Assembly: GCA_002887195.1 (NCBI GenBank)
Contig: PJAB01001843.1
Location: 1-11,904 of the forward strand
Source of the DNA: Chrysochromulina parva
Lineage: Eukaryota; Haptophyta; Prymnesiales; Chrysochromulinaceae
DNA: 11,904 nt
Direction: 5' to 3'
Shown: piece by piece, positions 1-7,692 of the stretch
Position numbering within the stretch: position 1 is the first letter of the stretch
How the letters are laid out: every line of letters begins with the position of its first letter
Translations under genes and position numbers: made by a program
The notes under the pieces: generated by a model
Databases searched by the model: none
Seen by the model: only the letters and a program-made list of their open reading frames with translations
What the model was told of the DNA's origin: nothing

Positions 1-291
1 ACGGGCAACCGCCAGGTCGCGCACCACGTGAAGCGCGACGACCGCTTCGGCGGCGGCGACGGCACGGGCGGCTACAACCGCGTGCACGACTACCGCTCCA
101 GCGGCGGCGGTGGCGGCGGCAAAGGCGGCAAAGGCGGCTGTGGCGACCGCGAGCGTGACAACCGCGGTGGTGACCGTGGTGGTGACCATGTCGGCTACTA
201 CCGCGGGCGCAACGACCATAGCCTCCGTGCGATACATGTACATGTATGGCTTCGACGGGCCAAGAGCCTCCGCTCCTTACGTGCCGTGTGA
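1..291 (+). CDS. Possible 3' end of a Gly/Arg-rich (RGG-like) protein gene, partial
   Basis: The frame starting at base 1 is open from the window edge to a TGA at 289-291 and has no ATG, so any gene here begins to the left. The peptide is low complexity. It has a Gly-rich stretch (GGGGGG, then KGGKGG), followed by Arg/Asp/Gly repeats such as RDNRGGDRGGD and YYRGRND, and a short basic tail. This resembles the disordered RGG tails of RNA-binding proteins, but no folded domain is visible. Other frames are also open: the opposite strand reads as an Ala/Val/Thr-rich peptide from about 245 leftwards. The composition therefore does not settle the strand. The tail after about residue 70 looks less natural, so the true end could be earlier or spliced. 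The next gene's ATG lies 86 nt downstream on the same strand. Confidence 0.33.
   Translation, partial: TGNRQVAHHVKRDDRFGGGDGTGGYNRVHDYRSSGGGGGGKGGKGGCGDRERDNRGGDRGGDHVGYYRGRNDHSLRAIHVHVWLRRAKSLRSLRAV
232..247. promoter_or_regulatory. Perfect 16-bp palindrome upstream of the CS-domain gene
   Basis: ATACATGTACATGTAT equals its own reverse complement. It contains two overlapping ACATGT units and lies 130-146 nt before the ATG at 378. It could be a dimeric protein-binding site in the promoter. It overlaps the end of the doubtful upstream reading frame, which slightly weakens that frame. No function is proven. Confidence 0.35.
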
Positions 292-301
292 ACGTTCACA
301 C
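286..301. promoter_or_regulatory. Perfect 16-bp palindrome GTGTGAACGTTCACAC
   Basis: This is a perfect inverted repeat of the 8-mer GTGTGAAC, centred at 293/294, 77-92 nt before the ATG of the CS-domain gene. The same GTGTGAA core occurs upstream of eIF3L (2544, 2572), upstream of the ATP synthase epsilon gene (5344, 5361) and upstream of the methyltransferase gene (10192, 10232, 10294). The repeated position before genes suggests a promoter element. The factor that would bind it is unknown. Confidence 0.45.
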
Positions 302-377
302 CTCTGGCGGGGGCTCTGGAAAAACGGGCCAAAACGATCGAGAAGTCTCTGCTCGAGAAGTCGTCGATCGTGACATC

Positions 378-2033
378 ATGCCGACCAACTACTCGAAATG
401 GGACAAATACGCGGACTCGGACGACGATGAGAAACCCACGAAGGTTGCCGCGCAGCCAGCCCAGGATCCAGCCTTGGACGCGTTTTACAAGCTCGATAGG
501 ACTGCATCAGTCAAAGACATCCAAGATACGATCGCTAAGATGTCTGCGGCAACCAAAGAGGAGCTCCTAAGGCACGAAAAGGGCGGGTTGCTCAAGCGGA
601 TGATGGAGCTCGATCCGAACAAAGAGTACAGCGAGGGCGAGATTTGGGGCAGATCGCCGGCGAAGCCAACACCCGCTGTGCCCAAGGGGGCTCCGGCTGC
701 ACGTTCTGCGCCCGTGCCGCCGCCGCCGCCACCGGCTCCGAGCAAGCCCACGACGACTGCCACCGCGGCATGCGCGACGCCTGCAAAGAAGGCATCCATC
801 GACTACAGCAAGTTCAACGACTCCGCGCTAGACGACATTGACGACGACGAGCGGATCGTCGACATCACCGACGCGCCACCTGCTCCTCCTCTGGCGGCTG
901 CATCCGGATCGGCGGCAGACATGCGGCCGATTGTGGGCGCGGGCGCGGCGGCGAAGTTGGCCGCATCCAAATCGGCGGCCGCCGCGACCAGGGCCGAGAT
1001 GCTCCAGAGCATGGGCGGCCATCGCATGTTCACCTTCGTGCGCTTACCGGCCGACTGCAGCCTGCCTATCGAGGAGCAGACGGGCTTCGACCTTTTGGAT
1101 GGCGACGTGCTTCCACAGCTGCTCGCGCCACTCTTCAAATCGGAGGTCTCGCTCGACCCCGAGGTCGTCGCGCGCGAGTCCGCCGCGCGCTTCAAGGAGA
1201 TGAAGAGCATCGCTGACGCGCATAGCAAGACGGCCGAGGAAGGCGCTAAGGAGGGCTCGGACGCGGACGGCGCGAGTGCGAAGTACGACCCGACCGGCGG
1301 GTTTGGGACGCCGTCGGCGAGCGAGTTGGACAGGCAGGCGAAGGGCGGGATCTGCGAGGCGTGGCCCCTTGCCAACCCGTCGGACCAGACCGACTGGATG
1401 GCGGTCAAGCTCTACATTGATGAGGTGGGCGCGCTGCGCCGGCGCGGGCGCAACCCACGCGCTGAGGCGCTGTGCGCGGCCGTTGGACAAGCTGACGTCG
1501 CCATTCACGGCGATGCATACGTCGGGCGCATTGAGTACTTTGGCAAGTGGCACACTGAGGAACGCAACATCGACTTCCGGATTGACGAACTCTCACATAA
1601 CAGCCCGTGGGTGGCGCAGGCACTGAAGGTGAAGGAGGCGCGTGGCGATGCGGCGGCACAGGCCGCCGCCAACGGGCCGAACAAGAAGGCCCTCGCGTTC
1701 GCCTCGGGTGCGGACGAGCAAGGGCGGTACACGTGGTCGCAGACGCAAGAGGACGTCGAGGTGCGCGTTCTCGTGGGCATCCCGCTGGGGCCGGCCTCGC
1801 AACTCAAGAAGCGCCTCAAGGTGAGCTATGGACGTGGCGAGTCGCTCAAAGTGGCTGTGGACGGCGCGGCCGTGCTCGAGATCGAGAAGCTCTTTGACCG
1901 CGTGGCGCCCGACCAGTGCTCGTGGAGCCTTGATGAAGGCAAGGGGAGCACCGCGCTCGTGGTCACGTTGGAAAAGGTCGACCCTCGCCCGTGGGTGGGA
2001 CTCGAGCTGCCCACGCTCAAGCTCGCGCCGTGA
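378..2033 (+). CDS. CS-domain (p23/NudC-like) protein, 551 residues
   Basis: Intronless and complete. The C-terminal part (about 450-545) reads as a CS domain: it opens with YTWSQTQEDVEV, like the YxWxQT start of NudC/p23 proteins, and continues through predicted beta strands to WSL and a late W. CS proteins usually act as Hsp90 co-chaperones or protein-stability factors in the cytosol, so that role is inferred here. The N-terminus NYSKWDKYADSDDDE (4-18) recurs in weaker form at 142-158 (DYSKFNDSALDDIDDDE). Residues 91-135 are Pro/Ala-rich and include PPPPPP. Residues 180-420 hold an unassigned segment with the readable core LYIDEVGALRRRGRNPRAEA (345-364) followed by HGDAYVGRIEYFGKW. The ATG at 378 is chosen because A is at -3 and it opens on the YSKW motif. 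An in-frame ATG at 246 has T at -3 and would add 44 unremarkable residues. Confidence 0.85.
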   Translation: MPTNYSKWDKYADSDDDEKPTKVAAQPAQDPALDAFYKLDRTASVKDIQDTIAKMSAATKEELLRHEKGGLLKRMMELDPNKEYSEGEIWGRSPAKPTPAVPKGAPAARSAPVPPPPPPAPSKPTTTATAACATPAKKASIDYSKFNDSALDDIDDDERIVDITDAPPAPPLAAASGSAADMRPIVGAGAAAKLAASKSAAAATRAEMLQSMGGHRMFTFVRLPADCSLPIEEQTGFDLLDGDVLPQLLAPLFKSEVSLDPEVVARESAARFKEMKSIADAHSKTAEEGAKEGSDADGASAKYDPTGGFGTPSASELDRQAKGGICEAWPLANPSDQTDWMAVKLYIDEVGALRRRGRNPRAEALCAAVGQADVAIHGDAYVGRIEYFGKWHTEERNIDFRIDELSHNSPWVAQALKVKEARGDAAAQAAANGPNKKALAFASGADEQGRYTWSQTQEDVEVRVLVGIPLGPASQLKKRLKVSYGRGESLKVAVDGAAVLEIEKLFDRVAPDQCSWSLDEGKGSTALVVTLEKVDPRPWVGLELPTLKLAP

Positions 2034-2285
2034 GATGTGGCGCCCAAGGCCATGTGCTGGTCAGCGGCGTGGGTGACGAAAGAGAGACGACCCGATTCGC
2101 AGCCGTGCTCAGCAACATTTGGAGAGTTAGCAGTTACAGGTATACGGGTGTGCCGTGTGCGCCCGCCCGCTTCGCGCTGCGCGAACTTCGAGATCGGGAC
2201 CGATTCGCGGGCTCAGTGCATTGACAGTAAGGACATCGAGTAAGGACGCAGTAGTAGCACACATACTCGAACAGTACGGTAGTAT

Positions 2286-2294
2286 TATATAAAA
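2286..2294 (+). promoter_or_regulatory. TATA-like box (TATATAAAA)
   Basis: TATATAAAA sits in a short AT-rich dip in otherwise GC-rich DNA, 363 nt before the eIF3L ATG. It could be the TATA box of eIF3L if the 5' UTR is about 330 nt and includes the GA tract. It could equally be part of the 3' processing region of the upstream gene, which ends 252 nt to the left. Confidence 0.3.
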
Positions 2295-2455
2295 CCCTGT
2301 TAAATCATGCTGGTACTTGCGAAGGCCGACGCGGTCCATGATGTGCTGAGAGCAGGAATTATTACCAGTGGCACCTTAAGTCAGTGCCCTCTGCGTGGCA
2401 GCCGGCGCGCCACGCCGCCTTTATTTCCCGCGGCGCGGCGGTCTCTCAGAGTGTC

Positions 2456-2510
2456 AGAGAGAGAGGCCGACAGAGAGAAAGAGAGAGAGAGGGAGAGAGA
2501 GGGAAGAGAG
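2456..2510 (+). repeat. GA-rich microsatellite in the eIF3L upstream region
   Basis: About 55 nt of almost pure purine, mainly GA dinucleotides with a few interruptions (GGCCGAC, GGGA). It lies 147 nt before the eIF3L ATG, so it is probably promoter or 5' UTR sequence. Such tracts are length-variable and can exclude nucleosomes; any regulatory role is inference. Confidence 0.75.
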
Positions 2511-2656
2511 CAGACTCTGTTCTGTGAGGTACTGAGAGTTTCTGTGTGAAGACGTTTTCGGCGCGACTGCGGTGTGAATGGTGAACACCTCGATATCGTG
2601 ATCGACCACGTGCCGAAGGTTGCCCTCCTTTGCCGCACGTCGACGCTGTTGTGAGG

Positions 2657-4291
2657 ATGGACCTCGACCAGGAAGAGGAGATCGCCGTTGATGACCTGCC
2701 AAACTTCCGCTTCGAAAGCGCGAAGACCTTCGACGTCGAGCAGGCCGCGGCGGCCGCGCCCGACAGCTCCGCCACGAGCTGGGACGACACCGTGAAGCAC
2801 TATGAGATGCCAGACGTCATCCGCTCGTTCATTGTCTTCTTTCATAAGCAGGTGACCGACCGCAACGTGTACGAGGTGCATTCCATCTACGAGACATCTT
2901 TCAACAAGCTGAGCGACCGCTACTACAAGAACTCGGTGTGGCCCCCCGCTGAGGCCATCTCGCCGCTCGTCGACAGCGATCCGCAGTTCCTGCTCCTGTA
3001 CAAGGAGCTCTACTACCGGCATATCTACTCGAAGCTGCAGCCGACGCTCGAGCACCGCATCGAATCGTGGCGCAATTACTGCGCCATCTTCGACCTGCTG
3101 CTCGACGCCAAAACGCCGCTCGCACTCGAGCTGCCCAACCAGTGGCTCTGGGACATGATCGATGAGTTCATCTACCAGTTCCAGACCTTTTGGCAGTACC
3201 GCGCGCGCCCGCGCTCGAGGACGGAAGATGAGCTCGCGCGGCTGAAAGAGATGCCCGAGACGTGGTCGGTGCTCAAGGTGCTCCACTACCTGCAGGCGCT
3301 CATCGACAAGTCGCACATCCGCGCACACCTGCGCGGCGAGCCTTCCGCTGTGGGGAACCCCTTCGTGGCGAGCTCGCTGTACACGATGCTGGGCTACTTC
3401 TCGCTCGTGGGGCTGCTGCGCGTGCATTGCCTGCTCGCCGACTACCGGCTCGCACTCAAGGTGGTCGAAGATATCGATCTCGCGCGCAAGGGGCCTGCGC
3501 CGCACGGCCTGTTCACACGCGTGACGCTCTGCCACATAACCATCTTCTACTACGTGGGCTGGTGCTACCTGATGCTCCGGCGGTACACGGACGCGATCAA
3601 GACCTTCTCAAACATCCTGTTCTACATCGCGCGTACCAAGCAGTACCACACGCGCTCATACCAGTACGACCAGATCCTCAAGAAGAATGATCAGATGTAT
3701 GCGCTGCTCGCGGTAGCCGCGTCGCTCTCGCCGCAGCACGCCCTCGATGAGAATTTGGTCTCGACGCTGCGCGACAAGTACGCGGACCGGATGAGCCGCA
3801 TGCAGTCCAACGTGGTCGACCTCGCCTGCTTCGAAGACCTCTTCACCTTCGCTTGCCCGAAATTTATCTCACCAGTGCCACCGCCTCTTGACGATGAAGG
3901 CAAGACGTCCGAGAAGTACAACCCGCAGGAGGCCTTCCGGCTGCAGCTGCGCCTCTTCATGGTCGAGGTGGCGCAACAAAAGCTGCTACCCACGATCCGA
4001 AGCTATCTCAAGCTGTACACCACCATCGGCATCCCCAAGCTCGCTGCGCTCACAGAGGTCGAGGAGGCGACCTTCCGCGAGCACTTGCAGTGCTTGAAGC
4101 ACAAGACACACACATTGTCGTGGGCGGGCGGCGCGCCTCTGACGGGCTCGTGGGCCTCGTCGGCGGAGGTCGACTTTTTCGTCGACGGCGAGGTTGCGCA
4201 CGTCGCTGACACGAGCCTCGTGCGCAAGCACTCCGACTACTTTCTCAAGCAGATCAACAAGCTCGAGGAGATCATTTCGACGCTCAAGTGA
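2657..4291 (+). CDS. EIF3L: Eukaryotic translation initiation factor 3 subunit L
   Basis: A complete intronless 544-residue protein, close to the size of animal eIF3L (about 560). It is one of the PCI-type subunits of eIF3, the cytoplasmic complex that brings mRNA and the ternary complex to the 40S ribosome. Family hallmarks run through the protein: an acidic N-terminus, HEMPDVI-like YEMPDVI (49-55), NSVWPPAEAISPLVDSD (92-108), LYKELYYRHIYSK (114-126), and the helical repeat region with ITIFYYVGWCYLMLRRYTDA (294-313), which is typical of the eIF3L core. QYDQILKKNDQMYALLA (336-352) leads into the C-terminal PCI-like helices and the ending KQINKLEEIISTLK. The start chosen is the first ATG (A at -3, G at +4). 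The frame extends 27 nt upstream only through non-ATG codons. Confidence 0.95.
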   Translation: MDLDQEEEIAVDDLPNFRFESAKTFDVEQAAAAAPDSSATSWDDTVKHYEMPDVIRSFIVFFHKQVTDRNVYEVHSIYETSFNKLSDRYYKNSVWPPAEAISPLVDSDPQFLLLYKELYYRHIYSKLQPTLEHRIESWRNYCAIFDLLLDAKTPLALELPNQWLWDMIDEFIYQFQTFWQYRARPRSRTEDELARLKEMPETWSVLKVLHYLQALIDKSHIRAHLRGEPSAVGNPFVASSLYTMLGYFSLVGLLRVHCLLADYRLALKVVEDIDLARKGPAPHGLFTRVTLCHITIFYYVGWCYLMLRRYTDAIKTFSNILFYIARTKQYHTRSYQYDQILKKNDQMYALLAVAASLSPQHALDENLVSTLRDKYADRMSRMQSNVVDLACFEDLFTFACPKFISPVPPPLDDEGKTSEKYNPQEAFRLQLRLFMVEVAQQKLLPTIRSYLKLYTTIGIPKLAALTEVEEATFREHLQCLKHKTHTLSWAGGAPLTGSWASSAEVDFFVDGEVAHVADTSLVRKHSDYFLKQINKLEEIISTLK

Positions 4292-4723
4292 GATCTGCCG
4301 AGACGGGCCGGCGGATGCGCACAGAACACGAGCTGCTGAGGGTCCTCGCGGATCCATAGATCGGGGGCGCGGTGTGACTTGGAGCCGCCCATCGCCCGTG
4401 CGCCCCTCGCCCTTCTGTATTGCGACTCGGGCGCCGCGCCTTGCACGCTCCCGGGGCCTCCGCGCTCATGGCAGCGAGTCTTTAATGTCATGCATGCGGT
4501 ATAGTGTGGATCTGAGGTTGGTCATGCACGCCGGAAAACCTTTGAGAGCGCACTTTCACTAGTGACACATGTGTACTAGCACCAGCATATCATGGCCGGG
4601 CGAAACATAGAATGTTGGGGGGTTGGTGGCCACACTGCCCTCCGCATGACCCTATGTGTGCGCAGTCCGCGGCATGGCAACCTCCCGCCTATCGCATCGT
4701 AGCACAGTTAGTCGTGTGCGCTA
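4292..4723. other. Intergenic region between convergent eIF3L and ATP synthase epsilon genes
   Basis: The two flanking genes converge, so these 432 nt should hold both 3' UTRs and polyadenylation signals. I see no recognisable coding region: short frames on both strands have no family features. The one distinct element is an inverted repeat at 4559-4579. Confidence 0.6.
4559..4579. repeat. Near-perfect palindrome between convergent genes
   Basis: CTAGT (4559-4563) pairs with ACTAG (4575-4579) around the perfect 10-bp palindrome ACACATGTGT (4565-4574), with a single bulged G at 4564. It lies between the 3' ends of two converging genes. It could be a 3'-end processing or termination structure, or a protein site. 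Function unknown. Confidence 0.35.
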
Positions 4724-5123
4724 CTACTCGGCTGTCGCCGACTTCTTCGTGACGATCTCTGCGAGCACCGGCGGGGGGCGCAGGACAAAGTGAGAGAAGT
4801 GAGCTCCACAGCTCCACTTGAAACGGCATCCGTGACTCGCGAGCGCAGGCAGCGGGTCATCAGTGCCACGCTTGGCCGACGCGCACTCAGCGCAGGCGGG
4901 CAGCTGGCGTCGTCGCATGCGGTGGTCGCCGCTTTCGTTTGATTGTGCGCAGCGTACCCGGCGTGCCACGCTTGCCGTTCGTCCACTGCATCACCCGCGC
5001 ATGCATGTCGCTCTTGGCCATCGCCTTCGTCTTGGCGGGTTCCTTGAGCGCATTACGGACGTGGGTGGCGCACAGGTCAGCGTACTTGAGGTACGTCATG
5101 CCCACATTCTTCCAGGTGCTCAT
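4724..5123 (-). CDS. ATP5F1E: Mitochondrial ATP synthase F1 epsilon subunit (two exons)
   Basis: Exon 1 is 5123-4958 and exon 2 is 4758-4724, giving a 66-residue protein. The first 50 residues are a clear match to the eukaryotic F1 epsilon family (yeast ATP15, animal ATP5F1E): MSTWKNVGMTYLKYADLC, then VRNALKEP, KTKAMAK and QWTNGK. The ATG has G at -3, and the family lacks a cleaved presequence. The protein sits in the central stalk of the F1 sector, on the matrix side of the inner membrane, and couples rotation to ATP synthesis. Without splicing, the frame runs into a basic tail unlike the family. Splicing from GTACGC to a CGCAG acceptor behind a pyrimidine-rich stretch joins GTP to EIVTKKSATAE and a stop, matching the longer plant-type C-terminus. 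The family call is firm; the exact splice is inferred. The kinase gene lies upstream on the same strand, 263 nt away. Confidence 0.85.
4759..4957 (-). other. Intron of the ATP synthase epsilon gene (199 nt, phase 1)
   Basis: The donor reads CCGG^GTACGC and the acceptor GCTCGCAG^AGATC, preceded by a pyrimidine-rich run. A stop in the unspliced frame lies at about 4887-4889, so the intron must be removed to reach the family-like C-terminus. The boundaries are inferred from homology and GT-AG signals. Confidence 0.65.
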
Positions 5124-5386
5124 GGCGCCTGCGCATTCAGAGCAGAGGTGCGTGTGAGAGCAGAAGCGAATCAGTCCATCGGCCTTTGACCCTTGGGGGG
5201 TCAGCCGAATGCCTGGCTCTATTGCGGCGCCTGACAGCTGGTGCGAAACGCCATCGCGCCGCTCCGAACGCGGGCCAAGCCGCCGACAGCAGAGAGGGCA
5301 AAGAGGAGTGTCGTACGAAGCTAAAGCGTCAGAAGCGTCCTTAGTGTGAACTGACTGTGTGTGTGAATACTCTTCGCCCCCAAATT

Positions 5387-6886
5387 TTACGAGTCGTAGC
5401 TATCACCGTACGAGACTGCATTTTCGACTTCGCTCTCGACTGCATAATGATGTTCGACTGCGTTAACGCGACGGCGCTCGAGGATCGCGTGCAGCCGTCC
5501 AGCGGCCGTGGCGGCCGCGGAGGCGCGTCGACAGCTCGCGTGCTCGCTCCAGTCCTTGGCCATCGTGCAGCCACCCACGACGACCGCTACCGCGGACATG
5601 CTCGTTGCAGGTTCATGTGCAGGGGCAAACAAGAGCGCGGCTGGCGTGCCTGCGGTGCTGGACAGTCGCTCGGTAGGCGTTGGCGGCGCGGCGGAAGCGG
5701 CTGCGGCCGCCGCCATGGCGGCCTCGGCCTGCTCCTTGCCAAGGCTGCTGCGGCGACGGAGGACCGACCCATCTGACGAACCTTCCCGGGAGAGGGGGGG
5801 GCGCGTCGACGTGGGCGTCTCCGGCAGGGCGATCGGCGTGGCGAGTGCGCCGCGCTCCATGGCGAGTGTAGCCTCGCACGTGGCAATCGGCTGCGCGCAC
5901 CATGGGTGGCGGCGCACCCCTTCCCAGCTGAGCCGTCGGGTAGGCTCGATCGTGAGTAGCCTTCGGATGAGGTCTTTGGCGTCGGCGGAGACTGATCGCC
6001 ATGCGGCCACAGGGGCGAAGATGAAGCTGCCCGCGGCAACGCGCTCGAGGATCAGGGCCTCCATTCCCTCGTCCTCGTCGTCGCCCTCTTCGTCCTCATC
6101 ATCCACCGACGTAGGATCCAACGCAAACGGCAGCCGGCGCGAGAGCATCACGAAGAGCAGCACGCCGAGGCTCCATAGATCGGCCTCGGCGCCGTACGCG
6201 GCTCCAGTGCCCTCCACATCGCCATATCCCGCCGAGCGCGCCACCTCGGGCGCGCAGTAGGATGCACTCGTGGCCAGTCCAGTCATCCTCATCGGGCTGG
6301 TGCCCACGCTGCTCGGCGGCTGCTGGAAGGCGCTCCCCAAATCGACGAGCTTGTAGGCGTTCTCGAACTCGGCATCCATGGAGAGGGCCACGAGGTTTTC
6401 GGCCTTGAGGTCGCGATGAGCGATACCGACCGAGTGAAGGTGCTCCACTGCCAGCACCACGCGCGCGAAGACTTCGCTTGCTCCGTCCTCGGTGAGCGCG
6501 CCTTCCTCGGTGAGCCGCGCATGCATGTCGCCCCCCGTGAGTGCCTCAGAGACCACAGCGAAAGAAGACGCGTCGCAGATCACTTCGACCAGCCTGACGA
6601 TGTATGGGTGCCTGACGCGCCTGAGTACTTCCACCTCGGTCTTTACAGCCTCGAAGACGTCGTCATCGTCGAGCTCCTCGGTGTCAAAGACCTTGATGGC
6701 CACTTCGCGCGTAAAGTCAATCACGGGCGAATGAGCCCCACCTGGGCTGCTAGGGGTGGATTCGCGACGTCGCGCGAGGTACACTTGGGAGGATGCGCCC
6801 TGGCCGATCTCCTCGAGAAACTCGTACCGCGTCTCGATGTCGTCCACGTGATGGTCGGCGAGGTCAGTGACGCGCACGGGGAGCAT
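5387..6886 (-). CDS. Ser/Thr protein kinase, CAMK-like, with DLG motif
   Basis: An intronless 499-residue protein. The kinase domain spans about 21-330. Its glycine loop is GQGASSQV (28-35), with Ser at the third glycine. The ATP-binding Lys is in VAIK (K65), the alpha-C Glu is near 84, the catalytic loop is HRDLKAEN (157-164), the metal-binding motif is DLG (182-184) instead of DFG, the APE motif is 212-214, and DLWSLG is at 236-241. All catalytic residues are present, so it should be active. An acidic insert (VDDEDEEGDDEDEG, 261-274) interrupts the C-lobe. The 170-residue tail is Ala/Ser/Pro-rich, holds RRRSS (377-381) and ends in a basic stretch (RLHAILERRR) that could be regulatory. The domain layout suggests the CAMK group; the exact subfamily is not clear. 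The start is the first ATG; the frame is open 30 codons further back, but only from a GTG. Confidence 0.88.
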   Translation of the reverse strand: MLPVRVTDLADHHVDDIETRYEFLEEIGQGASSQVYLARRRESTPSSPGGAHSPVIDFTREVAIKVFDTEELDDDDVFEAVKTEVEVLRRVRHPYIVRLVEVICDASSFAVVSEALTGGDMHARLTEEGALTEDGASEVFARVVLAVEHLHSVGIAHRDLKAENLVALSMDAEFENAYKLVDLGSAFQQPPSSVGTSPMRMTGLATSASYCAPEVARSAGYGDVEGTGAAYGAEADLWSLGVLLFVMLSRRLPFALDPTSVDDEDEEGDDEDEGMEALILERVAAGSFIFAPVAAWRSVSADAKDLIRRLLTIEPTRRLSWEGVRRHPWCAQPIATCEATLAMERGALATPIALPETPTSTRPPLSREGSSDGSVLRRRSSLGKEQAEAAMAAAAAASAAPPTPTERLSSTAGTPAALLFAPAHEPATSMSAVAVVVGGCTMAKDWSEHASCRRASAAATAAGRLHAILERRRVNAVEHHYAVESEVENAVSYGDSYDS

Positions 6887-7692
6887 CTCGTCAAGGACCC
6901 CGATGCCGACTCTTGACTTGTGAACTTCGTTGCTCGCATTCTCGTCAGAACAATGGTCAGCAGAGCGACGAAACACACAAGTTTCGAGCAGGACCTGGAA
7001 CGGTTCAAAACCCCGGGGTGAGCCGGGACAGGATCGGTGGGTCTAGCTGCAGGTGGAGCTGAGAAGGAAAGTGTTTTGGGGGTCGAGTACGCATTCGGCA
7101 TTGTTCATTCAATCATTGTAAACAGGTGAGTAAGTTCAACGAACCCGGACTTTCGCTTTGAAAAAAACAGATCCAGTACGCAGTAGCGAAGCTATACGCT
7201 GAAATGATCTGTACAGGTACTTTCGTTTGTGTCGCAAACATACTTTCCCGCGGGCGCCGGGGGGAGTCGCGCTCTGGCACGACTCGCGCGCTCGAGCAGC
7301 GCTGCTCTCGTCGCCCCCCCCCGCCCCTAGGAACCTCCCATGAGATTTTCGGGATCTCTGCCCGCTGCCTCACACGGCCCAAGCACAGGCCACAGCTCAT
7401 CAGCTACAATATCGACATCTCGGAGTCGTCAACATCCGATTGCTCTCATCATCGCCACACGCCAGCGCTCACGAGCTCGCGTGGCCATCTCGTCGCTCAT
7501 CGGCATGCCCCATCACCACCTACCTCCGATCCGCCCGGTCGCTAGTACCCGGTCGCGCAGCTGCCTTCATGATCGACGGTAGCGCGGCAGACCCCAGGCG
7601 TAGGCCAGCATGCTCCGGACGGCACACAGTCACTGTTCACAGCCATCTCACGCGAGCGCGTGGACGCCCCTCAGGGCCGCTCGTCGTTCCTC
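6887..7692. other. Intergenic region between the kinase and MYB genes
   Basis: Both neighbours are on the minus strand, so this 806-nt stretch should contain the 3' UTR of the MYB gene (right side) and the promoter and 5' UTR of the kinase (left side). Composition falls to more AT-rich around 7110-7230. There is a run of nine C at 7314-7322. Frames up to about 110 codons exist on both strands, but none shows a recognisable domain and they overlap each other. I see no RNA gene. Confidence 0.55.

Larger units (their letters stand above)
2034..2656 (+). other. Intergenic region between the CS-domain gene and eIF3L
   Basis: No supportable gene is seen in these 623 nt. The left part should hold the 3' UTR of the CS-domain gene. 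An AT-rich dip around 2220-2300 contains a TATA-like box, followed by a GA-rich tract and two GTGTGAA motifs close to the eIF3L start. A long antisense frame (2381-3535) crosses it but is a shadow of eIF3L. Confidence 0.6.

Noticed and set aside
286..303. True T-box transcription factor site
   Set aside because: The match to AGGTGTGAA is real, but T-box factors are known from animals and their relatives, not algae, so the similarity is likely convergent.
246..377. Upstream in-frame ATG of the CS-domain gene at 246
   Set aside because: T at -3 and an unremarkable 44-residue extension; the ATG at 378 has A at -3 and starts at the YSKW motif. A minor longer form cannot be excluded.
2381..3535. 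Long antisense reading frame (384 codons) opposite eIF3L
   Set aside because: It mirrors the codons of a clear eIF3L gene, is rich in Arg/Val/His/Glu as expected of an antisense shadow in GC-rich DNA, and has no recognisable domain.
6887..6976. N-terminal extension of the kinase to 6976
   Set aside because: The added 30 codons begin with GTG, not ATG, and carry no kinase feature; the first ATG is at 6886.
6990..7020. GGTTCAAAACCCC as a possible tRNA T-arm
   Set aside because: The loop does not fit the TTCRANYC rule and no cloverleaf can be drawn around it.
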